Below are positions 1-13,688 of a DNA stretch of 62,135 nucleotides, in pieces. The first letter of the stretch is position 1. Every line of letters starts with the position of its first letter. The DNA is taken from positions 1 through 62,135 of the forward strand of contig JAYMTF010000056.1 in the NCBI GenBank assembly GCA_036897485.1, read 5' to 3'. The stretch is from Pelargonium nanum (lineage: Eukaryota > Streptophyta > Magnoliopsida > Geraniales > Geraniaceae). The position numbers and the translations under genes are program-made. Below the pieces are notes generated by a model, which was given only the letters and a program-made list of their open reading frames with translations, did not search any database and was not told the origin of the DNA.

Positions 1-56
1 AGAATCCCAAGCGGTAGAGCACCCCGCAAAGCTATTGAATGTTGTTGGTTCAAGTT
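1..56 (+). pseudogene. tRNA-like relic cut by the window edge
   Basis: A D-arm like element (agcggtagagc, 10-20) and a T-loop like element (ggttcaagt, 47-55) lie on the same strand. The 23-nt spacing between the end of the D-stem and the T-stem is normal for a class I tRNA. The region between does not form a good anticodon stem and the T-stem does not pair, so this is a relic. The acceptor would begin left of the window edge or is lost. No amino-acid identity can be assigned. Confidence 0.4.
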
Positions 57-3000
57 AGTTACATCAAGTTTTAACTGCTTATACTTTTTGTACTATATTG
101 AACTTAGATTCCAGTGAATTATCCATGTAGTATTCTCTGATCAGTTACAAACGTTGTTTAGGATTTTTGGTAGGGGAGAAGGAATACAGTTCAAGTAAAG
201 AGACTTTGAGAGTAAGACATACTTTGTTTGTACTTTAATTTTTTGGGCTACTATAATTAGAAAAATAATGAAATTGTAAAAAGTACAGGTAGACTCGCTA
301 TTCTAAAGATAGAATTGCGTAGGTTTAACTGCACTAACCTCTAAGTTCTAAAACTGGGTATATGTTATGAAGAGTACAACTATCTGTCGATATAGAGTGA
401 ATACTCAGAAAAGCTTTGTATATGCCAAGGCTTTTATAACCCTATATTTATAGAAATATCTAAAACATATTTATCTTTGTAAAAAATCCCTGTTCTATAA
501 CTGTGTTGACAGAAAAAAGTTGTTTAAGTAGAGCACAATGAAAATAGATCTTAAAAACTAAGTTAATGCGAGGTGTCAATTCTTTTCTTTAGTTTGCTAT
601 AATAAAGGGTTGGCTATAAAAATAGTGGAAAGGGGCAAAAAGCTCTTCTAAGTAATCAGACTACCAAGTGGAACTAATTTTGGAAAGCAAAGAATTAAAG
701 GGGCACTTAAACATTATTTCAGGGTACAAACTACTCAATATATATATCAAACCCTCATCTTGTAGTACAAGAGCAAAGACAAGAACATATTATATACACT
801 CGTATAAAAACAAGGGCGTAAATATTTTCTTATATAGAGGTAGTGTTGTTCAATTAATAAGGAATTCTTTACAAGTTTATAAAACAGAGTATCCCTTTTT
901 GAAATTCCTGACTCTAAAACCTGTTCGAAACCCGCAGAAAATCAAATAGAAGGCCGAGAAATAAAACTCTTGGAATTAAACTTTATTGTACTAGGATGTA
1001 CTAAACTTATATAAAATGTTTCCGAATATATCTCCTACTTGAGAACCCTTAGGAAGTTCCCAAACTCCCGAATTGAAAAACAGAACCCAGTACGGTATTA
1101 CATCCCTAACTATCAGATTAAAGAACAAGGAAGACTTCCTCCCGAAATTGCAGCTTTAGAGTACCCTCCTTACTTGGATTATAATAGAGGAGACTTCTCA
1201 AAGAACCATTATTTACTAATCACAGCGATCTCAAATACTTATAATTTCCTGAATCGAGAAATGTAACATTTTTTATACCTTCTCTAATTGACAAAATCTA
1301 AATTACAAACTTCAATAACCTCAAATCCCTGAAATCGAGGAAAGCTACTCCTAGAATTTATTGGTTTAAACTTTGTTTCCCAAAATATCTAACTTATAAA
1401 ATGTTTCCAATAAGCAGACTAAATATATATAACCTGGATGTAAAAGGGTACCTCTAGGCTCTCTATTTAAGATTTCCCATATTTCCTAACTTGATAAATA
1501 GATACGAAAACGGGGCTGGAATAAAAGGATACACTAACTCTTAGAAATAAACTATAGGCGTTTTCCTGATTCAGTAGAACTTTTAATATACCACATTTGG
1601 GATAAAAGGAAAGTGCTTAATTTGAAGCTTAAAACCCGTTATACATACATTGTTAATCTTAAAAAAGCAATTTACAGAAAACTAACAGAACAAATGCTAA
1701 AGTATCAAAACCTATTAAAGTATTATCAATTTACCAGAGTAGAAACCAAAAAAGGAATCCTTTCTAATCTCTAATCCCAGAACTATCAAATATTTACAAG
1801 ATTTTATTCTTTATTAAATTTATAGAATAACAAAGGAAACAAATAAGTAGCAACAAATCCGAGCCTAGGGTAAATACAACACAGGGAACTAATAGACCTC
1901 TCGAGAAACACTAGAGTACCCTTTACCTTATTTATAATTTATAACTTTTAGAGGGAGGACTCCCTAGTCAGTACCACAGACTTTTACTACTTATTTCTTA
2001 ACTATTATTCACCAGAAAACTCTAGTAAATTCTAAGACAAACGACTACCTACCGATATTTAATATTATCTCGAAGATACCTATCTGAGAGCCTAGTAATT
2101 TATACTCTATCAACCCAGGAAACGGAACCTAAAGGAAATATAATTAGGTATATGCTTTTTAAAGGATAAGCGATTTTAAGGCTAAGGAAATAAGTACAAA
2201 AAAAAGAACTAAATACACCTTACTAAGGTAATACCGGTTTGTAAAGAATCAATTCTATACTTTTTACTACAGATAAGGTTTTGAGTGAAACTATTATATT
2301 AGAACTTCTAGTTCTTTTTTCTTTGTCCTTATTATGAAAGGAAATCAAACTAGACCTTAAAGCTTTATTTATTACAAAAGCAGGGACCTATCGATGTCCT
2401 AACTAATCTTAATAAGTCTTCTTCCTAACAAGTAAACAACTACTTTTCTAGAGTCAAGTATTTTGCTAATATCGGGACAGGCTTGCCCTTTTAACCGTAA
2501 CTCTAGGGGTTTCTGTCTCCTAACTATATGTATGAAAGCTATATAAGGATTTCCCGAAAAGAACTCCTAAATTGCACAAATTTGAGTTACTTGATACAAA
2601 TAGAATAGTCGAAATCTTTTAATTTTAAAGTCTTCCCTCTCTCTAAAAAAAGAATTCTATCCTAAAGTTTAGACGGGCTATTAGAATTTGTACATATTAC
2701 CTATCTTATAAGGTACAGTACTCCTTTATTAGTGAAACACTGTTAAACCGGCCCCTTGAGGAGCCAACAACTAAGTGTTCAGATAGTAACCATAAATCCA
2801 TATTACTTAAACTAGTTATAGATTCAAACAGTGAAATTCTACCCTTTTCAGGTAATCTAGAGCTCAGAGAAAGCTAACATAAACACTAATTCGTGTGTCC
2901 GCCCTTCATACGCGCGGCGACATGAGCAATAATGGTGTCTCTTCACTAAATAAAAAATGAACGAAAACTTACTTTATAAAACTGGTATAAGTTTGTGTTT

Positions 3001-4889
3001 TCAAGCGGGGTTTGCTTTACCTACGTTATAGAATGAAGTCAGAAGTAGATAGTCTCCTAAGACTTATATTACTTTAATATTTTTTTTTATTTTAATTCTT
3101 TATCTAAGTAATTTTTGTTTCCATTTTTGAAAGGGTTTGTGAAAGCGAGATTCTTCTTAATATCGCCTAAACTAGGAAGGATTTGACCTACGCTGTTGTA
3201 TAAGGTTTATAAGTGTTTTATTGAGCATACTAAAGTAAGACTGAAAAGCATAAGATCATATACTATAATAAACGATATAAACGAGTTATCTATCTATTGA
3301 AGTGCATAAAATTGACTAAAAAATAATAACTTATTTTATTCTAGAAGTTACCCCTTTTTCTTCTTCTTCTACCTTGATATACTTAGGCTAATCTTTATAG
3401 GACTCTCGCTTTGGGTATATCAATTAAGAAAATTCCTAGACACTTGACCAAAACCTCGGTTCCTTCTGTTATATAATGGGCTAAAAAACCCAGTACAGGC
3501 ATACTTGAAGGTAGTCCCCCCACAGGAAGCCAAAAAATATAAAAGGAAATTTCATAGGGGCTTGGCTATATAAGAGCCTGCATGAGCAACTCGAGAATGT
3601 GTTTGAGAGAAAAATAAGGTTTAGTATCTCCACGTGTCTAAATAGATAGTCAATTAATTAGGGAATGCTCCATTTAATACATAGCCGGGGCCTATGATCG
3701 ACAGCTTTCTTGATCCCTCCCTTGAGAGACTTTGTTTTGTGTAATTACTGCCCTTAATTTCTCAAGGTTATTTACTTCTTCTAAAAATGCTGAACTAGAA
3801 AAACTATCAACCAGGGGCTTTTACAAAAAGCAGTGAATGGATCGACTATTTCTTCTCCTTCAAAACTAAAGAAACCACGAGCAGCTGGATTTTGAGGTCC
3901 GAATTCTATGCGAAATCTTTATCCTGATTTCATATAGTATACGCGAGATATAGAGGTAGAGAATTCCTTCGAAGTTTGTACTTAAAACTACTAGATTTTT
4001 CTTTATCTGAAATACTGGTTAATAATAGAAATTTAAGAATAGTTTTGTACTATTTAAAAATGAAAGATATCGGTACAGTAAGTACTTTCAAAAGCGTCCC
4101 GGGTTGTAAGGCGGGAATCTATTCCACGAAAACGAATAAAAAAGGAATTCCAATTTAAAGAGGCCGTTTGGTACGACAAATAAGAACAGTTAAAGTCTCT
4201 TCTTTTTATTTTGGGAGTGAAGTTGCTAATGGAAAAACCTTAGGAAAAGAATATTGTCTACGGCGGGTTGTATTGCTCTAGTCGCTAATACATGTACTCT
4301 AGGAACATAGTATGTAAAACACCATTATACTTGCGGAAATTCTAGAATTATATTAGATTTTCCTATTCTTCTCTTATAAATTTATAGTAAATTGAGGACT
4401 CGTCTTATTGACAAGACTTTACTTTGTAGTTAGTCCGATTGTGGAAGTATTCCAAAAAGCTTTAGCTAAGTATGGGTAGGTTTTTTAATTCTAGAAATGT
4501 GCCAAGTTCCGATTCTACTTTTCGTGGGGTATCGGGTCCTTAATTAGATATGGATTTCTTTTTGGTACGAATATAAGAGAGTAAAAGCGCTCGCATCATA
4601 ATATATTTAGCTCTGTTAAGCATGCTTTATTTAGTAGAGTTTCCTTTATAGTGCTTCAAAATACGTATAAGTGTGCTTCTTCAAAACTGCAGAGTTTAAT
4701 AATGAAATAATAGGTACAAAGCCCTTACACTTACAGTAGATAAGTAAACGCTAGAACATCAAAATTCTGAGATATTACCTGAGCCAGTCTTTATCAAGGA
4801 GGTCGTCAAATAGGGACACCCTTAGGATTTTTTGTTTAGGTGCTTTTCAACGAATATACAAGACAGTTAAATTTCAGTATTTTTTACAT
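57..4889. other. AT-rich gene desert
   Basis: I see no gene, tRNA or long repeat here. Open frames are at most about 93 codons (668-949), several open only with TTG or GTG starts, and none has recognisable motifs. This is what AT-rich random sequence gives. A small GC-rich patch near 2898-2925 (containing cgcgcggcga) stands out but does not fold into anything obvious. Confidence 0.6.
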
Positions 4890-5200
4890 TCAAGTTGTAC
4901 TTTTAAGAGTAAGGGAGCCCTTGAAAAAGGTAGAAAACCTGCTTTGTGCCTTTTCGCGAAGAAATCCCCAACAGCCCTCGTACAACATAGCGGGATGCTC
5001 AATGGCAACTATTCCTGAGTTTTACCCAAAACTAGAGCCCTCCCAGGGAATAGACCCTTGACTGAAAGTATCTTATTATTGCTTTAATTAAAATCTCTTG
5101 TATATCCTCGTTTTAGTTTTAGACTAGGCTCATACAGTGCTTCTAGAGCGGGAGTGGCCCCAGAAGTATTCATACTCTATTTTGCCGGGGAGGCTAGAAC
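4890..5200. other. GC-richer patch with an open frame
   Basis: G+C rises clearly above the surroundings. A plus-strand frame from 4840 (GTG) to 5061 stays open for 73 codons; the first in-frame ATG is only at about 5002. The peptide is proline- and serine-rich near its end and matches no mitochondrial protein I know. Either a decayed fragment of coding or transferred DNA, or a chance open frame in a locally GC-rich stretch. The second is at least as likely. Confidence 0.25.
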
Positions 5201-7880
5201 AACAAAGTAGACACCTAGATAATGCACCAAAAAATGTTTTGAATTAATTCCGATGTAAATCAGCTATCAAAAGGAAGTTTCATTAAATTATTAAAATTTA
5301 GGTATTCAATCGCGGAATAGGCATTCCTACTTGTTGTTAACTAACTCTAAAACACGGCTCAAGAGCGACAAATTTGTTACTATCTTGTCCTTAAAGAGAT
5401 GGCCGCCTAGCTTTCTATAGTTACATATTATAGCTAGAAACTGTACCTACTAATTATATAGTAGTATTTACTGAACTTCTAAGACAGAACAACGGGTCTT
5501 TCCTCTAAAAAATATTCTAAACAAGAATTCCTATTATATAAATTATATAAAAGGTGCTTTAAAGAAAGCCAATAGGGGTTAATGGAATAGGACCCAGCAA
5601 GCTTGCCTAAGATTCCCTGTGTTATACTGTATTAAAGTATATTTTCGGGTATTACTTTTATAAATATGGATCAATAGAAAGACTCCTTTTGGATAATCTG
5701 TGGGCAAAACTGTTGTAGGGTAGTATTAATATACCCTTTTTGTAGTGTCCTTGTAAACGTATGCAATACCTTTTTCCAGAGAAGCCTATATGGGTACTAT
5801 GACTAATAGTAAATATATTGATATTGAGAAGTCTTTTTTTATCAAATTTGTGTACACCGAGTTGATCCCCCTTTTTGTGCGCTATAGCGTTATTTGGAAC
5901 TTCTGAAGTGGGTTTCTTTTTATAAGTTTTCTTAATTGCCTCTCAAATTAAAAAGGTATTCACTAAGCGGTAAATCAATTTAGGGTACTCAAAGGTAGCT
6001 GTCGATTCTTCTTTTTAGTTTGGAAATTCTATACAGAGCTCTACTCAATATGAGTCCTGTAATTCCATAGAATAAAAATTATTAGCCAAGAGATATCCGC
6101 GAGTTGCTGCTTTTGAGTTTTAGTGTAATTTGAATATCCCAGAAATTCTTATAAATGGGAGAAAGACTTTATATAATATTAATCCTTGTTTGCAGTAGAG
6201 AATCTTATTTTCCGTTTTAATTGACAGGGTAACGCTCTTTGAAGCAAGCTTTTTCCTGAGTGTGTAATTTTTACTTTGTATCTGTACGCCAGCTTTTCTT
6301 ATTATTATACTTTGCAATAAGGGAAAATAAGCCCCCTTGCGCCTCTCCAATACCGGAGATGCCCTATATAAAAAGGCGAAGATGCCTGCCAATGTATGCT
6401 TTTATCTATACAGAGCTTTCTATCTATTTGTTGGGAGCAGTGCTTTTCGAAACTCTAAAAACAGGACCATGGTAGGTTTTATAAGGATTTCGGTGGTTCA
6501 AAACCAATCTATTTAATTTTAGAGTAGGAATTTAAACTGGTATAAGAGTAAAACTCTTGTAGATTGTCAAAAAGGGGTCCCCTGTCTCCTTTACTTTAGA
6601 GTCTTTTGCAAAAATTGATGGAAAAGGAGAACCTAAAATCCAGTACTTGGCCGGCTGTGCAGTTATTATATATATGATGTAACCCTAAAGCTAGAGGAAA
6701 GTCTCCGTTTCTATATTTTTACACACCGAAACCATAAGCAAAGCGGACTTATTAGCTCGGATTTGGTTAGTTAAAGTTAAAGCATTATGCTTAGTACTTT
6801 TTTACACAAGTTTCTCGCAAGACAAGTAAATAGCCAAATGCACGGGTTTGGTCGATATAGGGTTCGCCCTTGAGGCTTAGATTACTTATTTGTTTGGAAT
6901 TTACACTTACTCCATTTTAGAGAGGTTTCTAGTTCGTACCAGTACAAGGTACTTTGGGGATATCTTTATTATCAACATGTTTAACAGAAGCGGCTTAACT
7001 ATTTAGCTCCGAAGAAGTACTTTTGAATTTCCTCGTTAACTTGTTAATATACAAAAAGGGAATATAGATAACACTTATACTCATTTCTAACACAGCTACT
7101 AAGAAAATACACGGGTTCAAGTCACACAGTATACCAATAAAACCAACAACTAGTGATAGAGAACCCTTATTTCTTCCGATTTTATCCAACTACTCCTAAC
7201 TCTTACAGTAAAGTAGAATCTTATATGACCTTTTACTCGGAATAGAAAACTAATTTTAAGACTTTAGGTGGTCTTTTTTCTTGATTTGTTCCTTCTTAAA
7301 CTCTTTTAGGGTCGAGCCAGAGTCCTTTCTACGATGCGAAGCAGTTCGGCTCAGATATTTGTTAGTTACTACGCCTCGTTAAAACATATAAACTTTTGTG
7401 TTAAAAATACATAATACAGTACCGAAGTATAGCGTATTTTCAGAGTACCTAAAAGGACCCCGTATTTAACCAAGCTAAAGTTTATCTTTTTATTTTTTCT
7501 TTGAAACCGAAGTTTGAAAGTTTTTCATATGGAAGCTTATAAACTTGCTTTACTTTATCTACAAGGACTTTCCCCCTCGTGCAAGTAGTTCCCGAATACC
7601 CGGAGTTGATGTATTGCACATAATTCTTATCCAAAATCTAAAAACGCTGTACTAGCTCTAATCGTTTTTAGTTTAGTTCCTATCTCCAATTAAGGGTTAG
7701 TTTTTCTCACTGGGATTGGTATAAAAAAGCTTCCAGTTCATTCTCCAGTAACTAGTCCGTCCTGTGTTAACATATTTTCCATACAATAGAATTGCTTATA
7801 TAGAAGAAATCCCTAACTTTTTCTCTGCGAATTGTGTAACCTATCTCTTATTAAAGCGCAATTAAAGTATCTACCGAGCA
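5201..7880. other. AT-rich gene desert
   Basis: Nothing recognisable. Open frames (for example 6120-6392 minus, 6260-6475 plus, 6995-7189 minus) overlap one another on opposite strands and show no family motifs, so I treat them as chance. Confidence 0.6.
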
Positions 7881-7966
7881 AGACTCTAGAGTTCGTATGT
7901 TAGAACGCTTGGTAAATCAAACCCGGAAAGAACTAAAATTCAAGAGTTCAAGTCCTGTTATCTTTT
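7881..7966 (+). pseudogene. tRNA-Trp-like relic
   Basis: The D-arm region (agttcgtatgttagaacg) resembles plant mitochondrial trnW (agttcag..ggtagaacg). The anticodon arm is partly kept: ttggt and acccg flank a 7-nt loop, as tgggt and acccg do in trnW, but the loop no longer contains CCA. The T-loop ttcaagt is present. The variable region is about 11 nt longer than in trnW and the acceptor does not pair. I infer a decayed trnW descendant; the identity is tentative. Confidence 0.35.
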
Positions 7967-10900
7967 GAGGTACCCCTTTGTCAAAGTGTACATATACAAT
8001 TAAAGAAGCTACTTGGTTTTTGTTTGTAATAATGTAATTACAGAAAATGCGGGGTAAAACGGAACAAATAACTCTTAGCTCTTTAGGAGCCCTTGACCTT
8101 AATGGATTGAGTTGCTACCTAAAGTTATACCGATCTGCACAAATAAATCTGAATAAAACACTTTTTTGAATAATTAACTCCTAAAATAAACGAGTGAAGT
8201 ATGTTTTCAGAGCTGCTTCTTTTAGTATTCTATTTCCTCCTCTCTCCGCCGCCTTGCACTTACTAGAGATTATCTCCTAACTGTAATAATTGTTAAGGGG
8301 TTTTGGATAGTTCTAGACTACAAAAGAAAGCGGATAGGAATAAAGCTAAGACAGTTAAGAAAAGCAAATTTGTACGACTAGGATTTTGGTAATGTATTTA
8401 GTGGAAAATAACCATTCAGGTTTAATAAATTTTTAGGATTTACAAGCCAGAAGCTCTCCGTCATTACCGGGCATCTCTGAAATTAAAACCAGTAATTGCA
8501 GATAAGTTGCTTTTATTTGTAGCATATCCTGTTGCCTAGATTTTTCCAAGATTTAGAGAACTCTAAATAGCTAGCTTATAAGATTATTGTTAATTTTTAA
8601 GAACTTCCCTTATAGATATGATAGAGATTCCTAAATATTATTCTTAGCATCCATAGAGCTCTTTGCAGCCTTACAACTAAAGACAGGTAGGAATCAAACT
8701 ATTAGTTTGAGAGCTTAATCAGGAAGCACTCTAAGGTTATGTAATATATTCATCGAAACCCTCGAGCTAATTAGATCTAGTAGAGTTTTTATTTACTTGC
8801 GAAACAAGAGGCCTTAACAGTGTAAAATTCCAAAAGCTGGGAGTGGCTTAATAGGAAAAGGTTTTATTCAAGTATACTTATGCTTATTTGCTTCTTCGGA
8901 TTATGCTAATAATGAGGCCTTTCTTCAGAATCTGGATGTTTGAGCAGGGTTTCCTAAGTCTTAAGAGTATTTGCCAGATTTGGGTCTTTTCCAGATCAAG
9001 GCGAAGCATTCTTTGAGTGAGTTAAGAAGAAGCTCGATAGTATACAGATGGAGCCAGTAAAGTCTTGTAAAAAGGTGTGCGGAATATGTTTTGGGTAAGT
9101 TATAGTATATGAAAATAGCACTTATTTTAAGAAATACAAAACAATAGAGAACTCAAAGGCTCAGAAAGCTAAGAGAGAGCCGCTATATGACAAAGGGGAC
9201 GCTCAAGGCCTACCGCATTATATGCTGTTTTACCGGATTAACCGGCTTTCGTATAAGAATTAACCCTCATAGAGAAGCCAATCCTTTCTGACTAAAGTTA
9301 GGTGCTATGGGTTGGGCAAGAAATCTAAGCTATAAACCAATTAGTCTTATATATAGGAAATAGAAAGCTACAGGATTCTTTTTATAGACGCAAATACTGA
9401 ATATACTGAGGTTACATTTTAGAGTTTATATACATGATATACAAGGGGTGGGTCCCTTTTGTAAAGGTTTGATATGGAATAGATAATTTATATAAAATGA
9501 ATTGCATTTGAGAAAACCTGAGGAACGAAGCATTCTTTGATCAGACCCTCGCTTCTTTCGCATCTCGAGTCGAGAATATTATTAAAATTGATATCTTGTT
9601 AGGAAACAACAAAGGAATACCTATTTTGGCTATCAAGGTCAAATTTATATTACAAGGGGGTTCCAGCAAAAAGAAGGATCTTCAGCGTGCGCTTAAAACC
9701 TTAGGTAACACCCCGAGATTCACAAGTAGATAGACTACAGTAAAGTGGAATTCGTTTTCTTTTACATTTCCCGGACAGGGTCCCTCACGTTTTTCGTCTA
9801 GTATTTTTCATGAACAAGATTAGAACCTAATTGATTTAGATAGAGGACCAGAACCCTCTTAATCAGCAGGAGTTTTTGTAAGATACTCCTGAATTTGAGC
9901 CAAAATAGAAGAAACTTCCCGTCCTAAACATATTTAAAACTTTGTTAAGTGAAATTAAAGATACAACTTTCTTACTATCCTAAAGATATACAGATTTATT
10001 GGTAATTTGAGAACTAAACCTTATACATTTTACATAGAATAACGGGCCTGTCATATCTTAGAGTCTTGTCACATACTATGAGGGATTCTTTAGGTCAATA
10101 GACATTGGAAAAAGTTGCATTGTTAAAAGTATGGTACAGAATTCAAAATACCACTCGAAATTCGTCGAACTAATACATTTTAGAAATCCTAGGTACCATA
10201 CCCACAAATTAAAAAAATTTGCAGGCCTTAACAGACAGTTAAGTTAAAACGTTAAATGCATGAATGAGGATTCTTTTCTATACTGAGCTTGTGGAAAACT
10301 AGATAGTATTTGGGGTTTTGTATCTATGTACTTACAAGAAATATATGCTAATTCCTGTTCGGAGCGTTTTATCCCTAAAGCGAATCCTGAGTGCCCTGCA
10401 AGAACGAGTGTAAATCTCCTTGTGGAATAATAAAAGGCCTATCTTATGTAGAAACTTCTTTAACGTACAGCTAGGGTGTATTCTCCGTATATATGGGTGA
10501 TCTTAAACTGAGAATAAAGCAACAAGTACTGAGGCTCTTGTTCTACTTACTTTTCCTTGTTTATTTCGATACTTTAGCTTTAGTAAAATAAGGAACCCTT
10601 TTTTATTATTGAATATAAATACTAGGGCACTTTTAAGTTGTAAACATAGCCCTTAAAAGCGCGCGTTATGTACGCTGTAATCTGGGTATGTTCTGTATAA
10701 CAACTTAAATCGAAGACTAAGTAAACAAATAAATAGTGAATCATTATTACATTTGAGCAGAGAGGAGGTTCTAAATTTACAATTGGCATAAAGATTTCAT
10801 AAGTAAATATTGTATCAACTTTTACTTGTTTGGAGTAATAAATAAGGAGTTCCTTCAATTTGGTATTTTACTATTAAGGAAAAAAGTAGGTCAACTCCAC

Positions 10901-13333
10901 TCCAGTATTACAGTATAGAAAGACTTTTTAGCGAAGGATGCTAGAAATACGGAGTACTTTACCTAACCGAAAAAGGATTAACTCCCTTTTGCTAGTAGGA
11001 TTCTTGATAGAATGCCTTGAAGAGTAAAACTTTTTCTTCGGTTTTGTTGATAAAAATATGAGGTTTTTTCGCTTTTATATACTTCTAATTTAAATATATC
11101 TTACCTAAACCAGTGTAAGTAAACCACAAGCAAAAGAGCTATCTTACATTCCCCCGGAACCCCCTTTGTTTCTATTTACCTTGTATAATTCAACAACTCA
11201 ACGCGCCCGTTTAATATAAGTAACTAATATAGTGTTCACGTTATAAGAATTCTAAAAATAATATAGAATATAGGGTGCTAAAAAATCTCCTTAAGAAATT
11301 CTCCTTCGCAACAAAGTAAGTTATAAACCGACTCTCTTATATTAATTAATATCTTGTAACCAACCCTATTCATTCTCAGAAATAATTGGAAATTTAATGA
11401 GTAACCGCTATAATATATAGTTCTAGCTCTTATCTACCGAACGACATGCTGATTTTAGAGGGCTATGCTAACGCGAACTCCTGGACGTTCTTATCTTTGT
11501 GTACTAACAAAAGGGGTCGAAATAGCTATAGGATTCATACAGTTTTGTAAGAAGAAGCTGTATCCTTGGTGAAAGCACTAAGTGCCGGATATTCATATGT
11601 CAGCTTAAACCCTAACGTTGAGCAATCAATGCTTAAAGTATAAAGCTAAGTATATTTCTTTTACCTTCACTAACATTCCTTTGTAGAAGTTTATAGAATC
11701 TGTTTTTTGTTTTAATCAAATGACTTTCCCCAATAAAATTGGAGGTAATTTTTAGTTGCACCAGGATCCCTATTCGTTTCCACTGCCTCTATCTCTGTTT
11801 ACTTTTTCTGTTTGCTAAACTTTTCTGTAACTATGCAGCACATCAACAAAATGCTTTATAGTAGACTCTCAGACAGATTCATTGTTGAACATTACCCATA
11901 ATATTAAATTGTCAAAATTGAGGAGATGCCGTAAAAATTTTGTTCTTAGGATTCTTTTGATCTAGTTTAGATACTTTTAGTAAACTCTGATATATCATAG
12001 TGCCTTTCTACTAATTTTTCAATTAAAAGTTATATCTAAGCTTACTTATATTATTAAAAAACGGTACACAGTTACTTTTACTCTGTCGTGTGCTCTCGAA
12101 AAGTAGGACAGAGTTTTCCCAACAGCCAAAAGGATATAAAGACTGCCTTCTATTTCTATTCGATATTTCCTTTTCTTGTTAAAATAAAAATTCTTTTCCA
12201 TTCGAAAAAGGAGGATTTACTTTAATCATAACATAAATATAAGTACTAAATGTAAATGGAAAACCTGCTCCTGGATATCTTTACTTCAAAGAGGTAGAAG
12301 TAATAGCACGATAAATATTTAATAGGACATGTCTAACTCTTTAGTTATTCGTAGTGTTCATTCTAAGTCTATCTAGGATTTTCATAATACCTACCTTAGC
12401 GACTCCCTAATTATAGACATCTTATAGTGGCAACTCTATGAGGCTTAAGACCTCTTTCTAACTTAAGCTTTACCCCTCGCTTCCGCAAAGAATTGAGACA
12501 TAAGAAGTGAATCAATATTTCATAATGTGAAGCCCAGTCCAAGCAAAGTCATCGTATTCTGCCTTTTCCTTTATCGAAGCTAGATTTGCTTGGTAATTTT
12601 CTTGTTTAATTGTAATTCTTACAGGGTCATAGTACGGATAAAGGGAACTCAAAAGTTTACTTTTACTAGAATCTCGCGCTCTCCAGAATTTAGACTTTCC
12701 ATAAGCTGTTGCTTACACTTATAACTTAAGCACCCTCCCTTAGCAACTAAGACCAGAAATTAATTGTTATCCTGCTGTGTAACACGGGTTTTCCTAGTAT
12801 TTACCAATGACCAACATCGCCTTTACTGATAAGTTAAGTCAAGACAGTTTTAGCTATTGCTCCTTTTTTCATAGGACAATCCAAAAACTAGGAGAGATAT
12901 TCCGCGAATAATTAAGAATAACCTTAAGAGTCTCTTGATTAAGTGTATGTACTGAATAGTATCTACTAAAATTCTTTAGAGAGCTTCGCAAAGTGACTGC
13001 TACACAAGTATGGTATACATATGGAGCTCCCACTTAGCCTTTGTTTACAGTCAATTAATTAAAAACATAACTATGCAAGGATTTAGCCTGGTTTGTAATA
13101 TGTAATTTTATATACTAAAGCTTTTGCATGAATAAAAGGATTCTTTCGCAATCTTAGCAAAAGGCATAAAAAGATCTCAAGTTAAGAATACAAGTATAAG
13201 ATATCCCGGAGAAGGAGAAACGACTAGTGTAAGAGATGGAAATTAGACAAGCTAATTACTACCCATCTTACCGGGAACTCTATAATTCAAGTTAAATCTC
13301 ATAAGTTAAAAATCCTTTATTTACGGGTTTGAT
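7967..13333. other. AT-rich gene desert
   Basis: No gene or RNA found. The only protein-length frame is a 78-codon one on the minus strand (10622-10858) with no motifs. A 15-nt word recurs at 9002 and 9526, which is expected by chance at this length and composition. Confidence 0.6.
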
Positions 13334-13407
13334 CGCGGGATAGAGTAGATGGTCAACTCATCAGGCTCATGATCCTCAAAACGCAGGTTCAAGTCGTGTG
13401 ATAGTAA
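13334..13407 (+). pseudogene. trnfM: decayed initiator tRNA-Met (CAU)
   Basis: This matches plant mitochondrial trnfM closely through its 5' two-thirds: acceptor 5' strand cgcggga, linker TA, D-arm gagt...actc with the typical ggtcaactc, then tcagg and the anticodon loop CTCATGA. After the anticodon it degenerates: one extra base, an anticodon 3' strand with a mismatch, a T-stem with a mismatch (gcagg against cgtgt), and an acceptor 3' strand (gatagta) that does not pair with the 5' strand. It is unlikely to be processed. The functional copy presumably lies elsewhere in the genome. The next recognisable item is a trnQ relative 210 bases downstream on the opposite strand. Confidence 0.75.
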
Positions 13408-13617
13408 TTAAAGTACTCCCTTCTGTTAAAAGATAGTATGTGCTTAAGCCTGCATTTATTAGTGAGCACGCTCTTTTCTGAATAGAAGTTCAAAAGTGAG
13501 CTTACCTATCTTAGGTGTTGCCCTCAATCCCACTCAGGGTGCTCGCGATTGTAAAAATTATAGGTATAGATCTTGTAACCTAGGATAAAGAAACTTTTTG
13601 AATCTCGGGTTTGGTAC

Positions 13618-13688
13618 TGGAGTAAAGCGGTTCAAACCTTTGCATGCCGGTATCAAAAATCGGTGCCTTACCACTTGGCTATACTCCA
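13618..13688 (-). pseudogene. trnQ: tRNA-Gln (UUG) copy, T-stem damaged
   Basis: It has the 71-nt layout of plant organelle trnQ. The acceptor TGGAGTA pairs fully with TACTCCA, the D-arm gccaagtggtaaggc is intact, and the anticodon loop TTTTGAT keeps UUG. The anticodon stem has one mismatch (A-C). The T-stem aaagg faces cgctt, leaving two internal mismatches. It could be a poorly folding but live gene or an early pseudogene; the T-stem damage makes me favour pseudogene. A second trnQ-bodied copy lies at 38709-38780 with the opposite pattern: sound T-stem, altered anticodon. Confidence 0.75.

Noticed and set aside
668-949. 93-codon frame, and similar frames of 60-100 codons throughout.
   Set aside because: Number and length fit AT-rich random sequence; many start at TTG or GTG; no motifs, no neighbours, no raised G+C.
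9002-9540. 15-nt word present at 9002-9016 and 9526-9540.
   Set aside because: One or two such pairs are expected by chance in 62 kb of this composition, and the flanks do not align.
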